A stretch of DNA of 44,320 bases from an uncultured Pseudohongiella sp. (GCA_902597095.1 CACJWK010000021.1:1-44320), one strand, 5' to 3'; positions 8,461 to 17,605 are shown, numbered from the stretch's first letter. A program made the numbers and translations. The notes: a model not told the origin generated them from the sequence alone.

Positions 8461-9588
8461 ATGTTCCAGCCTTTTGCGATAGAACAATACATGTCAGAGA
8501 ACGAACATTCGGTGAAATATCATTTCGCCGAAAGCGGTGTACACCCGCTGACATTTGCCGAACTGTTTGAACTGGCAAAGGTCGACACCCCGTCACTGTT
8601 TGCCACGCTGGTGGACTACCCACAGGTGAATGGCCTGCAGAGTTTGCGGGAAAAGATTGCCAGCCTGTATACAGGAGCCACTGCCGAGAATGTGCTAGTG
8701 ACTATCGGCGCCAGTGAAGCCAATACACTGGTGGCAGCAACTCTGCTGCAACCAGGCGACAATATGATTCGGTTCCGGCCAACTTACGAGCAGCTAAGCG
8801 GTAATGCCGTAAACCTTGGATTCGAAGTGCGAACCGTCGACATGATGGAATCTGAAGCCTGGGCACTGGATACCGATTCTCTGCGGCAGCAGACCGACAA
8901 AGACACCCGAATCATTCATGTGGTGAATCCCAACAATCCTACTGGCCGCATCCTGACCAGTAAAGATCGCCAGGCCCTCGTTTCTGCGGCCGCCGGTGTA
9001 GGTGCCTGGATCGTCGCAGATGAAGTCTATGCCGGGACCGAGTTAAACAGCGACACGCCAACCCCGAGCTTTTGGGGGGAATACGAGCGCGTCATCGCGA
9101 TCAACTCAATGAGTAAAGCCTATGGCTTGCCGGGATTGAGACTGGGCTGGATGGTTGGACCTGCCGAGGTAATTGAGGCGTGCTGGCGCCGCCATGAGTA
9201 CGCGGCGATTGCTGCCACAATTTTTTCCATGAAGTTGGCGGATTACGCGCTGGGAGAATCGGCCAGGGAAAAACTCAGAGCCAGAGCCAGAACGCTGATC
9301 AGGCGCGGCTTTGATACTTTCGCTGCAGCGCTGAATTCACATCCGGGTGTGTTTTCAGTGGTGGCCCCTCAAGCCTCAGCCATGTCGTTTCCCAGGTTTG
9401 ATCTCCCGATCAGTTCAGATGATCTGGCAAGGCGTTTGTTGAAGGAAGAAGATGTGCTCGTAATACCCGGCACCAAATTTGGCGTCGAAAGTCACTTTCG
9501 CTTTAGTTCTGCCCTGTTGGAGGACCATCTTCAGGCCGGACTTAGCCGGTTTAACAGCCTGATTACAAAAGTGATGGCTGGAGACTAA
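8461..9588 (+). CDS. class I/II PLP-dependent aminotransferase
   Basis: A 375-residue cytosolic fold-type I enzyme. Diagnostic residues are NPNNPTG at 156-162, the cofactor-contacting Asp in ADEVY (D187), the Schiff-base lysine in NSMSKAYGLPGLRLGW (K219) and the arginine R227 of the phosphate/substrate region. It should move an amino group between an amino acid and a keto acid, but the substrate cannot be read from the sequence. The N-terminus is shorter than in AspC-like enzymes and starts directly with a helix before the SGVHPL segment. AGG lies about 9 bases before the ATG. It stands alone between a terminator upstream and a strong hairpin downstream. Confidence 0.9.
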   Translation: MFQPFAIEQYMSENEHSVKYHFAESGVHPLTFAELFELAKVDTPSLFATLVDYPQVNGLQSLREKIASLYTGATAENVLVTIGASEANTLVAATLLQPGDNMIRFRPTYEQLSGNAVNLGFEVRTVDMMESEAWALDTDSLRQQTDKDTRIIHVVNPNNPTGRILTSKDRQALVSAAAGVGAWIVADEVYAGTELNSDTPTPSFWGEYERVIAINSMSKAYGLPGLRLGWMVGPAEVIEACWRRHEYAAIAATIFSMKLADYALGESAREKLRARARTLIRRGFDTFAAALNSHPGVFSVVAPQASAMSFPRFDLPISSDDLARRLLKEEDVLVIPGTKFGVESHFRFSSALLEDHLQAGLSRFNSLITKVMAGD

Positions 9589-9601
9589 GCCAGTCAAATG
9601 C

Positions 9602-9640
9602 GCAGCGAGGCCCGCTCTGAGTCTTCTCGAGCCTCGCTGC
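9602..9640. terminator. bidirectional hairpin between convergent genes
   Basis: GCAGCGAGGC (9602-9611) and GCCTCGCTGC (9631-9640) form a perfect 10-bp stem in the 59-base gap between the aminotransferase stop and the stop of the opposite SMP-30-like gene. There is no T run, so termination by the hairpin alone is uncertain, but the position suits a shared terminator. Confidence 0.5.
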
Positions 9641-9647
9641 ACCGGCA

Positions 9648-10589
9648 TCAGAGCGGAATGAACGCCAAAGAGTAGTTGGGGTTCATAGGAATAACCAGCT
9701 GGTGCTGCACGGAGTCGTAGCACATCGACGCCGCACTCGGGATACCCGAAGCGATAATGGTCGCCTCTTCACCGAGCTTGATCTCAGAGACACTGCCGAA
9801 GCGGACGCTGCTAACATACTTGGTGCCGTCCGGCAGTACCACCACACCATCGTTGCCCCCTTCCGCGGCATACTCGGTCTTGATGACCTCGCCATCCAGG
9901 TTGTAGGTGATTACCGCATTGTCATCAATATTAACCACCACCACGTTGCCATCCGTATCTATCGCCACACCATTGGGCACATTGAGCGGTGCTCCCTCCG
10001 CGAACACAGAAACCTCATCATCGGCTGTAATCTTGTAGATCAGTTCGGGGTTGCGGGTGTTGGATGCGTAGACGGTGCCGTCGTCAGTTACCGCGATGCC
10101 ATTGAGAATGGTCGAGCCCGGGACTGCTACTGACTTCAGTGGTTGACCCGTAGCCAGATCAAAAGATCTTACATAGCCGACGTCCACGGTGTAGAGCACC
10201 CCATTACGCACAGCGCTGCCGAGCGGGTGATGCAATTCCAGACCGTCGCGGGTCACTCCGATCCATTTGGGGGTGTGGACAGAGCCGTCAGGATTAATCA
10301 GGGAAACAAACCCGTCGTTTTCGGTACCGTCACCGCGCTCGCCGTTATTCATAGCCAGTATAAGGTTGCGCTCGGGATCAAAGGTACAGCTCTCTGAGAA
10401 ATGAAAACTGCCATAGACCTTGACGTTGGCTGACATCGGTACACGCGCACCGGCTTCGTTAACCGCGCCGATAGGTTCACCAGCCCGGAATTCCTGCGCG
10501 GTGACCTGCGCGACACTCGCCAGCAGTCCCGACGCGACTGCTAGACCGAATAAACGAGATCTTGCTGATTTGATAGAAGTCGTCATCAT
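9648..10589 (-). CDS. exported SMP-30/gluconolactonase-like beta-propeller protein
   Basis: This 313-residue protein has a signal peptide (about residues 1-31, ending SVAQVTAQ). Repeated propeller blades of the type 'LNGIAVTDDGTVYASNT', 'PNGVAIDTDGNVVVVN' and 'NDGVVVLPDGTKYVSS' follow, as in the SMP-30/NHL six-bladed propellers. Family members are metal-dependent lactonases or carbohydrate/peptide-binding propellers; which one applies here is not clear. The ESCTFDPERN segment near residue 67 matches the first metal-ligand region of SMP-30 proteins in position. The ATG at 10589 has AGGA 8 bases upstream; an ATG one codon later is equally possible. It is probably periplasmic. Confidence 0.85.
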   Translation of the reverse strand: MMTTSIKSARSRLFGLAVASGLLASVAQVTAQEFRAGEPIGAVNEAGARVPMSANVKVYGSFHFSESCTFDPERNLILAMNNGERGDGTENDGFVSLINPDGSVHTPKWIGVTRDGLELHHPLGSAVRNGVLYTVDVGYVRSFDLATGQPLKSVAVPGSTILNGIAVTDDGTVYASNTRNPELIYKITADDEVSVFAEGAPLNVPNGVAIDTDGNVVVVNIDDNAVITYNLDGEVIKTEYAAEGGNDGVVVLPDGTKYVSSVRFGSVSEIKLGEEATIIASGIPSAASMCYDSVQHQLVIPMNPNYSLAFIPL

Positions 10590-10760
10590 GATTCGATTCC
10601 TGAATTAAAAGTTCCAACAATGAGTAGGGTAGTCAGCATTTTAGCCTGTTGCCCTGCAAACACCAGCACTGCTTATGAGGCCAAATGTCAACCTGATTGT
10701 GTTATTTACCCGCTTGCCCCACTGAGCAGGGCTTTTCGCTGCATTTTGCTGAAAGCCGGT

Positions 10761-11240
10761 TCAGTGATCACGGACACCCGTAGGGTTGCTACGGGGCGGC
10801 TCCACCCCACCGAAGAACCAGCGCTCCCGCTCTGTTGCCAGACGCCGACCATGCCTGATCGCCACCTCGAGATCAATATCCAGATCCGGATAACCGGTGG
10901 GCCTTGGCAGATCGATCCCGAAGGTTTTTTGCTTGAGATCACAGATCCGAAGACCACCAACTCTCGTGGTGACGCCACTGACCCAGAGCGCTTCTGCACC
11001 GGAAAATATGATGCAACCGTTCTCATCGGGCTCAGGCAGGGTATCCAGAGGGTAAGCTCTAAGTACCGGAGCACGCCCAAGCGGCAATATTGAATCCGTA
11101 GTAGTGATCAGCGCACCCTGGGGTTCAAAGTGATAGTTGATGCGAATCACGCTGCTGCTGCAGGCAGCCAGCGACAGCATTACGGCGAGCCAGGCCAGAA
11201 CCCGGATAAAGGAAACACTGATCACGCCACATGCGCGCAC
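10761..11240 (-). CDS. small lipoprotein, unknown
   Basis: From the GTG at 11240 (or the GTG at 11225, which gives a shorter and neater leader) the product has a hydrophobic signal ending in the lipobox LAACSSS, so it should be lipidated on that cysteine and placed in the outer or inner membrane. The mature part of about 130 residues contains an LPEPDENGC segment and a few cysteines but no domain I recognise. Its start overlaps the 3' end of the GNAT frame, which fits an operon glpQ - GNAT - lipoprotein. Confidence 0.72.
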   Translation of the reverse strand: MRACGVISVSFIRVLAWLAVMLSLAACSSSVIRINYHFEPQGALITTTDSILPLGRAPVLRAYPLDTLPEPDENGCIIFSGAEALWVSGVTTRVGGLRICDLKQKTFGIDLPRPTGYPDLDIDLEVAIRHGRRLATERERWFFGGVEPPRSNPTGVRDH

Positions 11241-11648
11241 CTTGATGCCTGATAGACAAGGCCATTCCTATCGATCTTGGAGCTGTTGGCCTGAAATCAT
11301 ATTTGCCATACAGCACCGGAGAGTGATCATCAGCAATCAGACACACATAAGCGGAATCCGGAGCTGAAGTATGGAGATAGTCCATGATCGCATCCGTGAC
11401 GTGTTGACCAAGACCCTGCCGATGATGGTCTGGATGAACCGCGATATCGACAACTTCAAAATTGCAGCCGCCATCCCCTACCACTCGGCCCATCGCGATC
11501 AGCTTCCCCCGATCACGTACAACGGTGGCAAACAGACTCCCCGGCAAGCCGGATTGCGCCGCGGCCTTGCTTCTGGGAGACAGCCCACAACGAGCGCGCA
11601 GTATTCTGCTGTGCCCGGCAGGGCATTGTCCTGGGAGTAAACGGTCAC
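11125..11648 (-). pseudogene. GNAT acetyltransferase with an N-terminal frameshift
   Basis: Most of a GNAT domain is clear: GLSPRSKAAAQSGLPGSLFA, then VVRDRGKLIAMGRVVGDGG, the acetyl-CoA loop DIAVHPDHHRQGLGQHV, and a C-terminal Y-x-x-x-F-x-PTAP-x-SIGMA pattern. The expected first residues lie in a different frame: a GTG at 11648 (overlapping the glpQ stop as GTGA) gives VTVYSQDNALPGTAEYCAL and then drifts off. Joining the two at the TGCGCGC sequence near 11591-11600 with one extra copy of that 7-mer would give EYCALRARCGLSPRS, which has the spacing usual for this family. The gene therefore looks frameshifted by loss of a 7-bp repeat. The 3' end is also unusual: the frame continues about 35 residues past the domain into the lipoprotein gene. 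Confidence 0.72.
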
Positions 11649-12658
11649 TGTGACTGCAGAAACTGTACGGCGCGGTCAGGAAAATCTGTGAACACGCCGT
11701 CAACATCCGCCTGAAAATAATGAATATCCAGCAGTTCTTCAAAGCTTGCCGCGTAATCCGGAACGGCTTCAGGGTCAGCCCGGAAGGTATAGGGGTGGAC
11801 GGCAAGTCCTGCGCCATGGGCTTGAGTCACCAGCTCAGAAATACGTATGTCACCCGCTTCAGACGCTCTGTCCACGACGAGGTTGTAGGAAGGTCCGATT
11901 CCGTCCGCCGAGTAGGCGAGTTTCGACATGCCGTCTGGCTCAAACATCCAGGGATAGTCTGTCCGGTTGCCGAGCAGCATGATCAGATTGACCTCGATCC
12001 CCACTGAGGGAAATATCTCTTTTTGAATCAAGGCTAACTCTTCGTAGTCAAATGTTTGCAGGAAAACCTTGCTGCCCTTGCTGGTGTAACCATACTCCTT
12101 CAACACGTCAGCGACTCGGGTGCTGATATCCTTGCCCTCCTGACGGTGAAATGCCGGCTGTTTGATCTCAGGATAGATACCGATATCCCGACCGGTGGAG
12201 AGGTTCAGACCCTGAATCATTTCAATTTCATCCTGAAAGGTGGGTACCCGAAAGCGACTCTTGCCGAGAGGAAATCGCTGACTGAAACCCTGTATTTTTT
12301 CACCATTCTCAATTCTGAATCCTTCGGTTGCATTCAGGGTTCTTATCTCTTCCAGAGTGAAATCAATCGCATAATAGCGGCCATCGCGCCGGGCTCGATC
12401 GGGAAATTTCTCGTCCACGTCGGTTGTGCGGTCCAGAGTAATGTCGTGCAAGACAATCAGCTCGTCGTCGCGTGTCATCACCAGATCCTGTTCGATGTAA
12501 TGGGCACCCTGCGCATAAGCCATTGCCTTGGCCTCAAGTGTATGCTCTGGCAGATAGCCGCTGGCACCCCGATGGGCAATAACGATTTTTTGGGCGTAGC
12601 TTGTTGAGGACATGATTGTGACCAGAAAAAGGGCAGCAACAATAGCTATGTCTCGCAT
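11645..12658 (-). CDS. glpQ: periplasmic glycerophosphodiester phosphodiesterase
   Basis: A 337-residue protein with a signal peptide (residues 1-22, ending SSTSYA). The catalytic set of the GDPD barrel follows: H29-R30, E38, E56, D58 and H71 in the segments AHRGASGYLPEHT, YIEQDLVMTRDD and VLHD. The sequence follows E. coli GlpQ closely throughout (FPDRARRDGRYYAIDFTLEEI; GIYPEIK; a FTDFPD pattern at the end), so the enzyme should hydrolyse glycerophosphodiesters to glycerol-3-phosphate plus an alcohol in the periplasm, with calcium. The ATG at 12658 has AGG 9 bases upstream; the open frame extends further but without signal-like sequence. Its TGA overlaps the GTG of the GNAT gene. No glpT is next to it. 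Confidence 0.93.
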   Translation of the reverse strand: MRDIAIVAALFLVTIMSSTSYAQKIVIAHRGASGYLPEHTLEAKAMAYAQGAHYIEQDLVMTRDDELIVLHDITLDRTTDVDEKFPDRARRDGRYYAIDFTLEEIRTLNATEGFRIENGEKIQGFSQRFPLGKSRFRVPTFQDEIEMIQGLNLSTGRDIGIYPEIKQPAFHRQEGKDISTRVADVLKEYGYTSKGSKVFLQTFDYEELALIQKEIFPSVGIEVNLIMLLGNRTDYPWMFEPDGMSKLAYSADGIGPSYNLVVDRASEAGDIRISELVTQAHGAGLAVHPYTFRADPEAVPDYAASFEELLDIHYFQADVDGVFTDFPDRAVQFLQSQ

Positions 12659-12870
12659 GATTCTAACCTGTTGGCGTAAATGTGTTGACCCGGAACCCAA
12701 GCATGCAGTCTGCCGGATAAAGATGACCGCCAGTTTACCGCCAAAGACCAGTTTCTTTGAAGCACGCTGGCTCATCAGATTTGTTCGCTGCTTCGCCCCT
12801 TTGCTGCCCGCTCATCGCCATATTCAGCGGATTTAATAGAGATTTAAACCAGCCGCTAGGAGACCGCACT

Positions 12871-13014
12871 ATGAGGCGCAAACAAACGCACTGCCTGTTT
12901 ATCGAGGAACAATTCTACAACTGGTCAGCTCCCAATAGCGCAAAGCATTATCGGCTGATTGCAGCCTCTGTTCTGGTCATCGTGGCCGGACTGCTGTTAA
13001 GCCTTTTACGCTAG
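12871..13014 (+). CDS. 47-residue single-helix membrane protein
   Basis: The ATG at 12871 has a good AGGAG ribosome binding site 8 bases upstream. The product has a basic N-terminus (MRRKQTHC), a polar region of about 20 residues (EEQFYNWSAPNSAKHYR) and a C-terminal transmembrane helix (LIAASVLVIVAGLLLSLL) ending in arginine, which is the layout of a tail-anchored small protein. It is divergent from glpQ and convergent with the peptidase gene. No family is recognised. Confidence 0.6.
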   Translation: MRRKQTHCLFIEEQFYNWSAPNSAKHYRLIAASVLVIVAGLLLSLLR

Positions 13015-13035
13015 CAGGCAAAGCACTCTGACCCA

Positions 13036-16000
13036 TCAGCGCGCCCGCAGGGTAGCCGAGACATTGAAGGTCTGCTCGCCGCGCTGAACCGTGATCTCGA
13101 TTCCCTCTCCCGGTGCGGCAGCGCGCAGCATATCTGAATAGGTTTGCAGACTGTCCACGGCTTGTCCGTTGAACTGCACAATAACATCATTGGCCTGCAG
13201 GCCTGCCAGCTCCGCAGCACTGCTCGGCGACACGCCAGAAATACGTATCCCCTGCCCCTGATAAGCAAAATCAGGCACTGTGCCCAGAACAGCCTCACGC
13301 GAAGTCGTGCTGCTGCTCACCGAGAGCTGAGACGCCCGGCCGAGATTGACTCGCAGAGGGTCGACCCGATCAGCGAGGTAGACGATCGCCTCTTCAACCC
13401 AGAGCGCGACGTCCGCCATCCCGGCCAGATCCAGCTTGTCCGCGGTATCCGACGGCTGATGATAGTCCAGATGGGTGCCGCTGAAGAGGTGAATCGCTGG
13501 TATCCCGGCATTGAGAAAACTGACGTGATCACTGCTGGCAACCGTTTGTGCTGCAAATTGTGACGACACACCGATGGTAAAGCCGATACCCTGCGCCATG
13601 AACGGCCACTCGTAGGCACTTTCTGCCCCGAAAATCTGCAGAGTTCGCCCGTCCAGTCGACCGACGGCATCAAGATTCACCATGGCAAACGCGCTGCTTA
13701 CCTGAAAGCCGCCAGGCGAAGAATTGACCAAGTAATCAGAGCCGAGCAATCCGGACTCCTCGCCGGTGAATGCAATAAACAGAATGGGCCTTTGCGGTGT
13801 GAATGCCCGAGCAAGCTTCCTCGCCACTTCAATCAGCACACTGATTCCGGACGCATTATCATCCGCGCCGGGAAAGAACTCTCCGGTCTCCCCGTTTAGC
13901 CCGAGGTGATCGTAATGGGCACCCAGCACCACGGGCTCTCTGCTGAGCGCTGCATCGGAACCGGGGATCATTCCCAGAACATTTGCCATAGTCACCTGCC
14001 CAAGGTCGGGAACTTCCTGCCGCCAAGGCTGAATGTAGGTTCCATTGACCGGTTGAAGGCCCGCTTCCCGAAATTGCTCAGCGATATAGTGCGCTGCCCG
14101 CGCAAGGCCATCGCTGCCAAGACCGCGGCCCTGCATGACAGGATCAGTCAGCACACTGGTGTGTCGCGCCAGCTGTTCCGGCAGATATTTCGGCGGCAGC
14201 TCTGCGATAGCCGGGGGCGGAACCAGACCCTCCCAGGCAACTGGTGAGTCGAGTCCCGGTTTTACCCAACGCAGCGGCGAGTCAGCACTCGCCCAGATTC
14301 CCTTCACATCGTTGGTCGGTTCCTCCCCGGTAAAGCTGAGATAAGAATACTTACCGTAATGGGGCAGCTTCTCGATCAGACCGGACAAGGCCACCAACTC
14401 GTCGATGTGTATCCAGCCAATAGCCAGGTCAGGGTTGGCCGGATGCCGGCCTACCAGTACCGTGCTGCGATTTTCGAATGACACTTCACCGTCAGCCAGA
14501 AGAATTTGATCCGGCTCCCAGGCAACCTCGAACACATCCAGTGCTGAACTAACTGCCGGCACAAAAGGATTGTCTTTGCCCAGCACCCAGACTGACCGAT
14601 CACTCGGCAACTGATCCAGAGTCTCGGCGTCAATTAGCTCAAAGTCCGCCCCTTCGGCAAAACCCTCAGCCAGAAGGGACCATTCCAGCGTATCCTCTGA
14701 AGGCAGTACGAAGGCTATTTCGTCCGCACCGAACAGCTCTCCGACCGTTGGCGGGGTCTCCTCCCTGTCGAGAGCGCGAAATACGTCAAAAAAAGGATCG
14801 ACCAAAACCGCTTGCAAACGATCGAACTCCTCGGCAATGACGCCTTCGGTTTTTTGGGTCAGAGAAATATCGTAAATTTGCGGCTTAGGCTCTCCTTCAT
14901 AAAACAAGGCAACCGGCACTTTTAATGAATAGGGCTCTTCAAACTGCGTCTGGGCGAACATGATGCGCGCCCGATCTCCATTGAGTTCTTCGACCGTCAC
15001 CGCCAGCTGTGGAGCACCGGTGCGGTTTACCCACTGCTCAAAAAAAGCAGACAGATCTCGCCCGCTTAATTCACTGAAAAGATTTTCGATATCAGCGAAG
15101 GACGCCCGCTGGAACTGATAGCGGTCATAGAATTGCCGCAAGCCATCGATAAACAGTTCGTCTCCCAACTCTATTCTTAACATGTGCCACAGCATCAAGG
15201 TTTTCCCGTAACCAACAGCTTGCGTTGCTGCAGAATTACGCGAAGTAAACTGTGAAAGCGGAAAGTCCTCCCCCTCGGAAACGTAATTTTTATAGCGAGC
15301 GAGCATTTCCTTGCGGTACTCATGCCCGGTGCCATCCATTTCCCGAAACAGGTGGTCCGCCAGATAAGACGTCAGGCCTTCGCTCCAGTTACCGGTCGCA
15401 TAGTCGGGATAGACACCATTCCCCCACCAGTTATGCAGCAGTTCATGCGGATAAGAAGACTCAAGAATAAATGGAAACCGGATTACTCGGGGGCCCAACA
15501 AGGTGAAGGAAGGCATACCGAAACCGGTTTCCCAGAAATTTTCCACCAGCGCAAATTTGGAAAATGGATAGTCTCCGAGCATAGGTTCGTAGAGCGTCAG
15601 GTAACGAGCTGTTGCGTCGAGATACTTAGTGGCAAGGTTTCGGTCAGGGTTTCGCAAATACGCGCTGGCCTCAACCCGCCCGGCCGACTCAGTGTACTGC
15701 GTAAATTCAGCCGCAATCAGATAGATTTCTTCCTGCGGATGCTCAGTCTGCCAGCCATTGAGACCGGCCGGCTGTCCCTGGCTGACAGTAGTCCAATCCG
15801 ACGAGCTTGGCGCAAACCGCGCAGACAGATCGAAAGTGATCAGCCCGTCGTCAAACAGTGGAACCCAGACAGACGCTCGGCTCAGAAACACCCCTTCGCC
15901 CGAAATAATACCGGAGGTCTGGGCAAAGCTCTGGGCATATTCGGGGCTGCTCTGCTCTGCCAGATCATTGATGGTTCCCGAGTAACTGATCTCCAGCTCG

Positions 16001-16374
16001 CCGCTGAACGAGGCGGGAACACTGATTCGATAACGTTTGACCTCAGCTTCCTGCGCGACAGTTGAATCAATCACATCACCAGAGGCGACTTGCGCGTTCG
16101 GGTCTTCACTGATCGGCAGGTTTGAGGTAGTGATCGATAGACCGCTGTTCAGCTCGAACTGCAGGTTATGACCTGACCAGGCCTGTGGCAGACGCATCCG
16201 GTCGCTGACCATAAGAGACTCTCTGCCAGGATCGAGGTCAATGCTCAGACTGTGGTGCAACAGATCGGGCGTGCCGGGTGTTGTGCCTGGCTCATTCAGC
16301 GAAGGAGACTGCGCCTGCGCGGTCCAACACAGGGCGACTCCGAGAAAAAAGCTTAAACCAAGTCTGAGCAACAT
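13036..16374 (-). CDS. exported M1-like + M28 + PDZ peptidase fusion
   Basis: A 1112-residue protein with three units after a signal peptide (residues 1-22, ending TAQAQ). Residues about 40-460 are an M1-type aminopeptidase region with HELLH at 310-314, the third zinc ligand in NWSEG (E332) and a VGYGKTLMLWHMLR segment; the usual GxMEN motif is replaced by GFGMPS. After a linker of about 280 residues, residues 740-1000 are an M28 peptidase with all five zinc ligands in place (H820, D838, E872/E873, D902, H972). Residues about 1030-1112 form a PDZ domain (GLQANDVIVQFNGQAV). It should trim peptides in the periplasm or outside the cell. The ATG at 16374 is 16 bases after the stop of the TolB-like gene, so the two are co-transcribed. 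A longer open frame upstream overlaps that gene and was not used. Confidence 0.92.
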   Translation of the reverse strand: MLLRLGLSFFLGVALCWTAQAQSPSLNEPGTTPGTPDLLHHSLSIDLDPGRESLMVSDRMRLPQAWSGHNLQFELNSGLSITTSNLPISEDPNAQVASGDVIDSTVAQEAEVKRYRISVPASFSGELEISYSGTINDLAEQSSPEYAQSFAQTSGIISGEGVFLSRASVWVPLFDDGLITFDLSARFAPSSSDWTTVSQGQPAGLNGWQTEHPQEEIYLIAAEFTQYTESAGRVEASAYLRNPDRNLATKYLDATARYLTLYEPMLGDYPFSKFALVENFWETGFGMPSFTLLGPRVIRFPFILESSYPHELLHNWWGNGVYPDYATGNWSEGLTSYLADHLFREMDGTGHEYRKEMLARYKNYVSEGEDFPLSQFTSRNSAATQAVGYGKTLMLWHMLRIELGDELFIDGLRQFYDRYQFQRASFADIENLFSELSGRDLSAFFEQWVNRTGAPQLAVTVEELNGDRARIMFAQTQFEEPYSLKVPVALFYEGEPKPQIYDISLTQKTEGVIAEEFDRLQAVLVDPFFDVFRALDREETPPTVGELFGADEIAFVLPSEDTLEWSLLAEGFAEGADFELIDAETLDQLPSDRSVWVLGKDNPFVPAVSSALDVFEVAWEPDQILLADGEVSFENRSTVLVGRHPANPDLAIGWIHIDELVALSGLIEKLPHYGKYSYLSFTGEEPTNDVKGIWASADSPLRWVKPGLDSPVAWEGLVPPPAIAELPPKYLPEQLARHTSVLTDPVMQGRGLGSDGLARAAHYIAEQFREAGLQPVNGTYIQPWRQEVPDLGQVTMANVLGMIPGSDAALSREPVVLGAHYDHLGLNGETGEFFPGADDNASGISVLIEVARKLARAFTPQRPILFIAFTGEESGLLGSDYLVNSSPGGFQVSSAFAMVNLDAVGRLDGRTLQIFGAESAYEWPFMAQGIGFTIGVSSQFAAQTVASSDHVSFLNAGIPAIHLFSGTHLDYHQPSDTADKLDLAGMADVALWVEEAIVYLADRVDPLRVNLGRASQLSVSSSTTSREAVLGTVPDFAYQGQGIRISGVSPSSAAELAGLQANDVIVQFNGQAVDSLQTYSDMLRAAAPGEGIEITVQRGEQTFNVSATLRAR

Positions 16375-16390
16375 AACGACTGCCGATGAA

Positions 16391-17605
16391 TTACTGCAGA
16401 CCCAGTAATTCCAGAGCCAACTCGTGATCCCAGCCCGCCATATGTATCTGGGAAGCACCGCCCTGTGTGCGGGTCGTGCTCCAGGCAAGGCGCTCACCGT
16501 CAGGCGAAAATACCGGCAGTATGTCTGTCCCGTCAGTATTGGTGACGCGGATCGGGTCGCTGCTACCCTCAGGATCAATCATGAATAATTCAAAATTAGC
16601 GTGCCCGAGCACATTGCTGGAGTAGATAATGTAGGCACCACTGGGGTGATAATAGGGGCCCCAGTTGACCATTCCATTGGCGGTAAGCTGTCGCTGATTG
16701 CTGCCGTCCGTGTCCATGGTCCAGATTTCCGCGCTGTTGCCGTCAGGGTTGAAACGGCGCCACAATATCTTGGTGCCCTCTGCGTTGTAGAAAGGGCCTC
16801 CATCGTAACCGGGCGAAAAGGTCAGCTGCTTTACGTTGCTGCCGTCTGCGTCCATAACGTACAAATCCATGAAATAGGAGGCGTCATCGTCGAGCAGACC
16901 TTGCTCTACCTTACTCAGAGGGCGGGCATAGGCCTCACGATTCGATGCAAACAGAATGGTGCGCCCGTCAGGCGAATAAGAACCCTCGGCGTCGTAGCCG
17001 GCTGCGTGAGTCAGATTAACGAGATTGCTGCCGTCGCTGTCAGCCGCGTAGATCTCATAGGACGGATCATAATCCCAGCCGTAGGGACGGGCTTCTCCGC
17101 TGGCTCTGATCGCCAGTTCTTCAGCTTGTTTTGCCAGTGCATTCGGATCTTCGTGGGTAGAGGCGTACATGATCCGGTCCAGAGTCGGGTGAATCCAGGC
17201 ACAAGTCGTCAAACCAACGCCTGTTGAAACACGGTTGGATTCACCGGACTCCAGATCTAAAAGATAAATCTGATAAAACGGGTTACCCGGCATCTCCGCC
17301 TGATAGATGAACTGGGTTCCATCGGCACTGAAATAGCCCTCACCTGAACGGGCCCCATCAGTGATCAGCTGGAGGGTGTTGGTGAGCAACTGGTTTTCAT
17401 AGCGGGTATCCCACTGCGCGCTGGTGGCCGCTTCCTGATAATTGGCGCTGGTCGCGCCCGCATAACCGTCCGGTTCGCTATGTTGGGCCTGAGCCCCCAT
17501 CGCTGCCAGACCGACACAAACGCCGGCGATCAGCTTTCCTGCCGCAATGCGAGCGCCCGCCTTGTCAGGCTCATTGATACTAGTCATTTCCGATCCCGTT
17601 ACCAT
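16391..17605 (-). CDS. exported TolB-like beta-propeller protein
   Basis: A 404-residue protein with an N-terminal signal (AAGKLIAGVCVGLAAMGAQA) and then repeated PD40/WD40-like blades as in TolB, each with an 'SPDGRTILFASNR' or 'MDTDGSNQRQLT' type signature at roughly 45-residue steps. Such proteins are periplasmic scaffolds or peptide-binding propellers, and the same fold is the N-terminal half of prolyl oligopeptidase-like enzymes; there is no hydrolase domain here. The ATG at 17605 has GGGAG 6 bases upstream; an ATG at 17587 is also possible. It is followed after 16 bases by the large peptidase gene, which suggests that the propeller helps present or recognise peptides (inference). Confidence 0.86.
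   Translation of the reverse strand: MVTGSEMTSINEPDKAGARIAAGKLIAGVCVGLAAMGAQAQHSEPDGYAGATSANYQEAATSAQWDTRYENQLLTNTLQLITDGARSGEGYFSADGTQFIYQAEMPGNPFYQIYLLDLESGESNRVSTGVGLTTCAWIHPTLDRIMYASTHEDPNALAKQAEELAIRASGEARPYGWDYDPSYEIYAADSDGSNLVNLTHAAGYDAEGSYSPDGRTILFASNREAYARPLSKVEQGLLDDDASYFMDLYVMDADGSNVKQLTFSPGYDGGPFYNAEGTKILWRRFNPDGNSAEIWTMDTDGSNQRQLTANGMVNWGPYYHPSGAYIIYSSNVLGHANFELFMIDPEGSSDPIRVTNTDGTDILPVFSPDGERLAWSTTRTQGGASQIHMAGWDHELALELLGLQ

Noticed and set aside
10620..11093. Plus-strand frame of 157 codons
   Set aside because: Antisense to the lipoprotein gene, which has a convincing lipobox; this frame has no recognisable feature.
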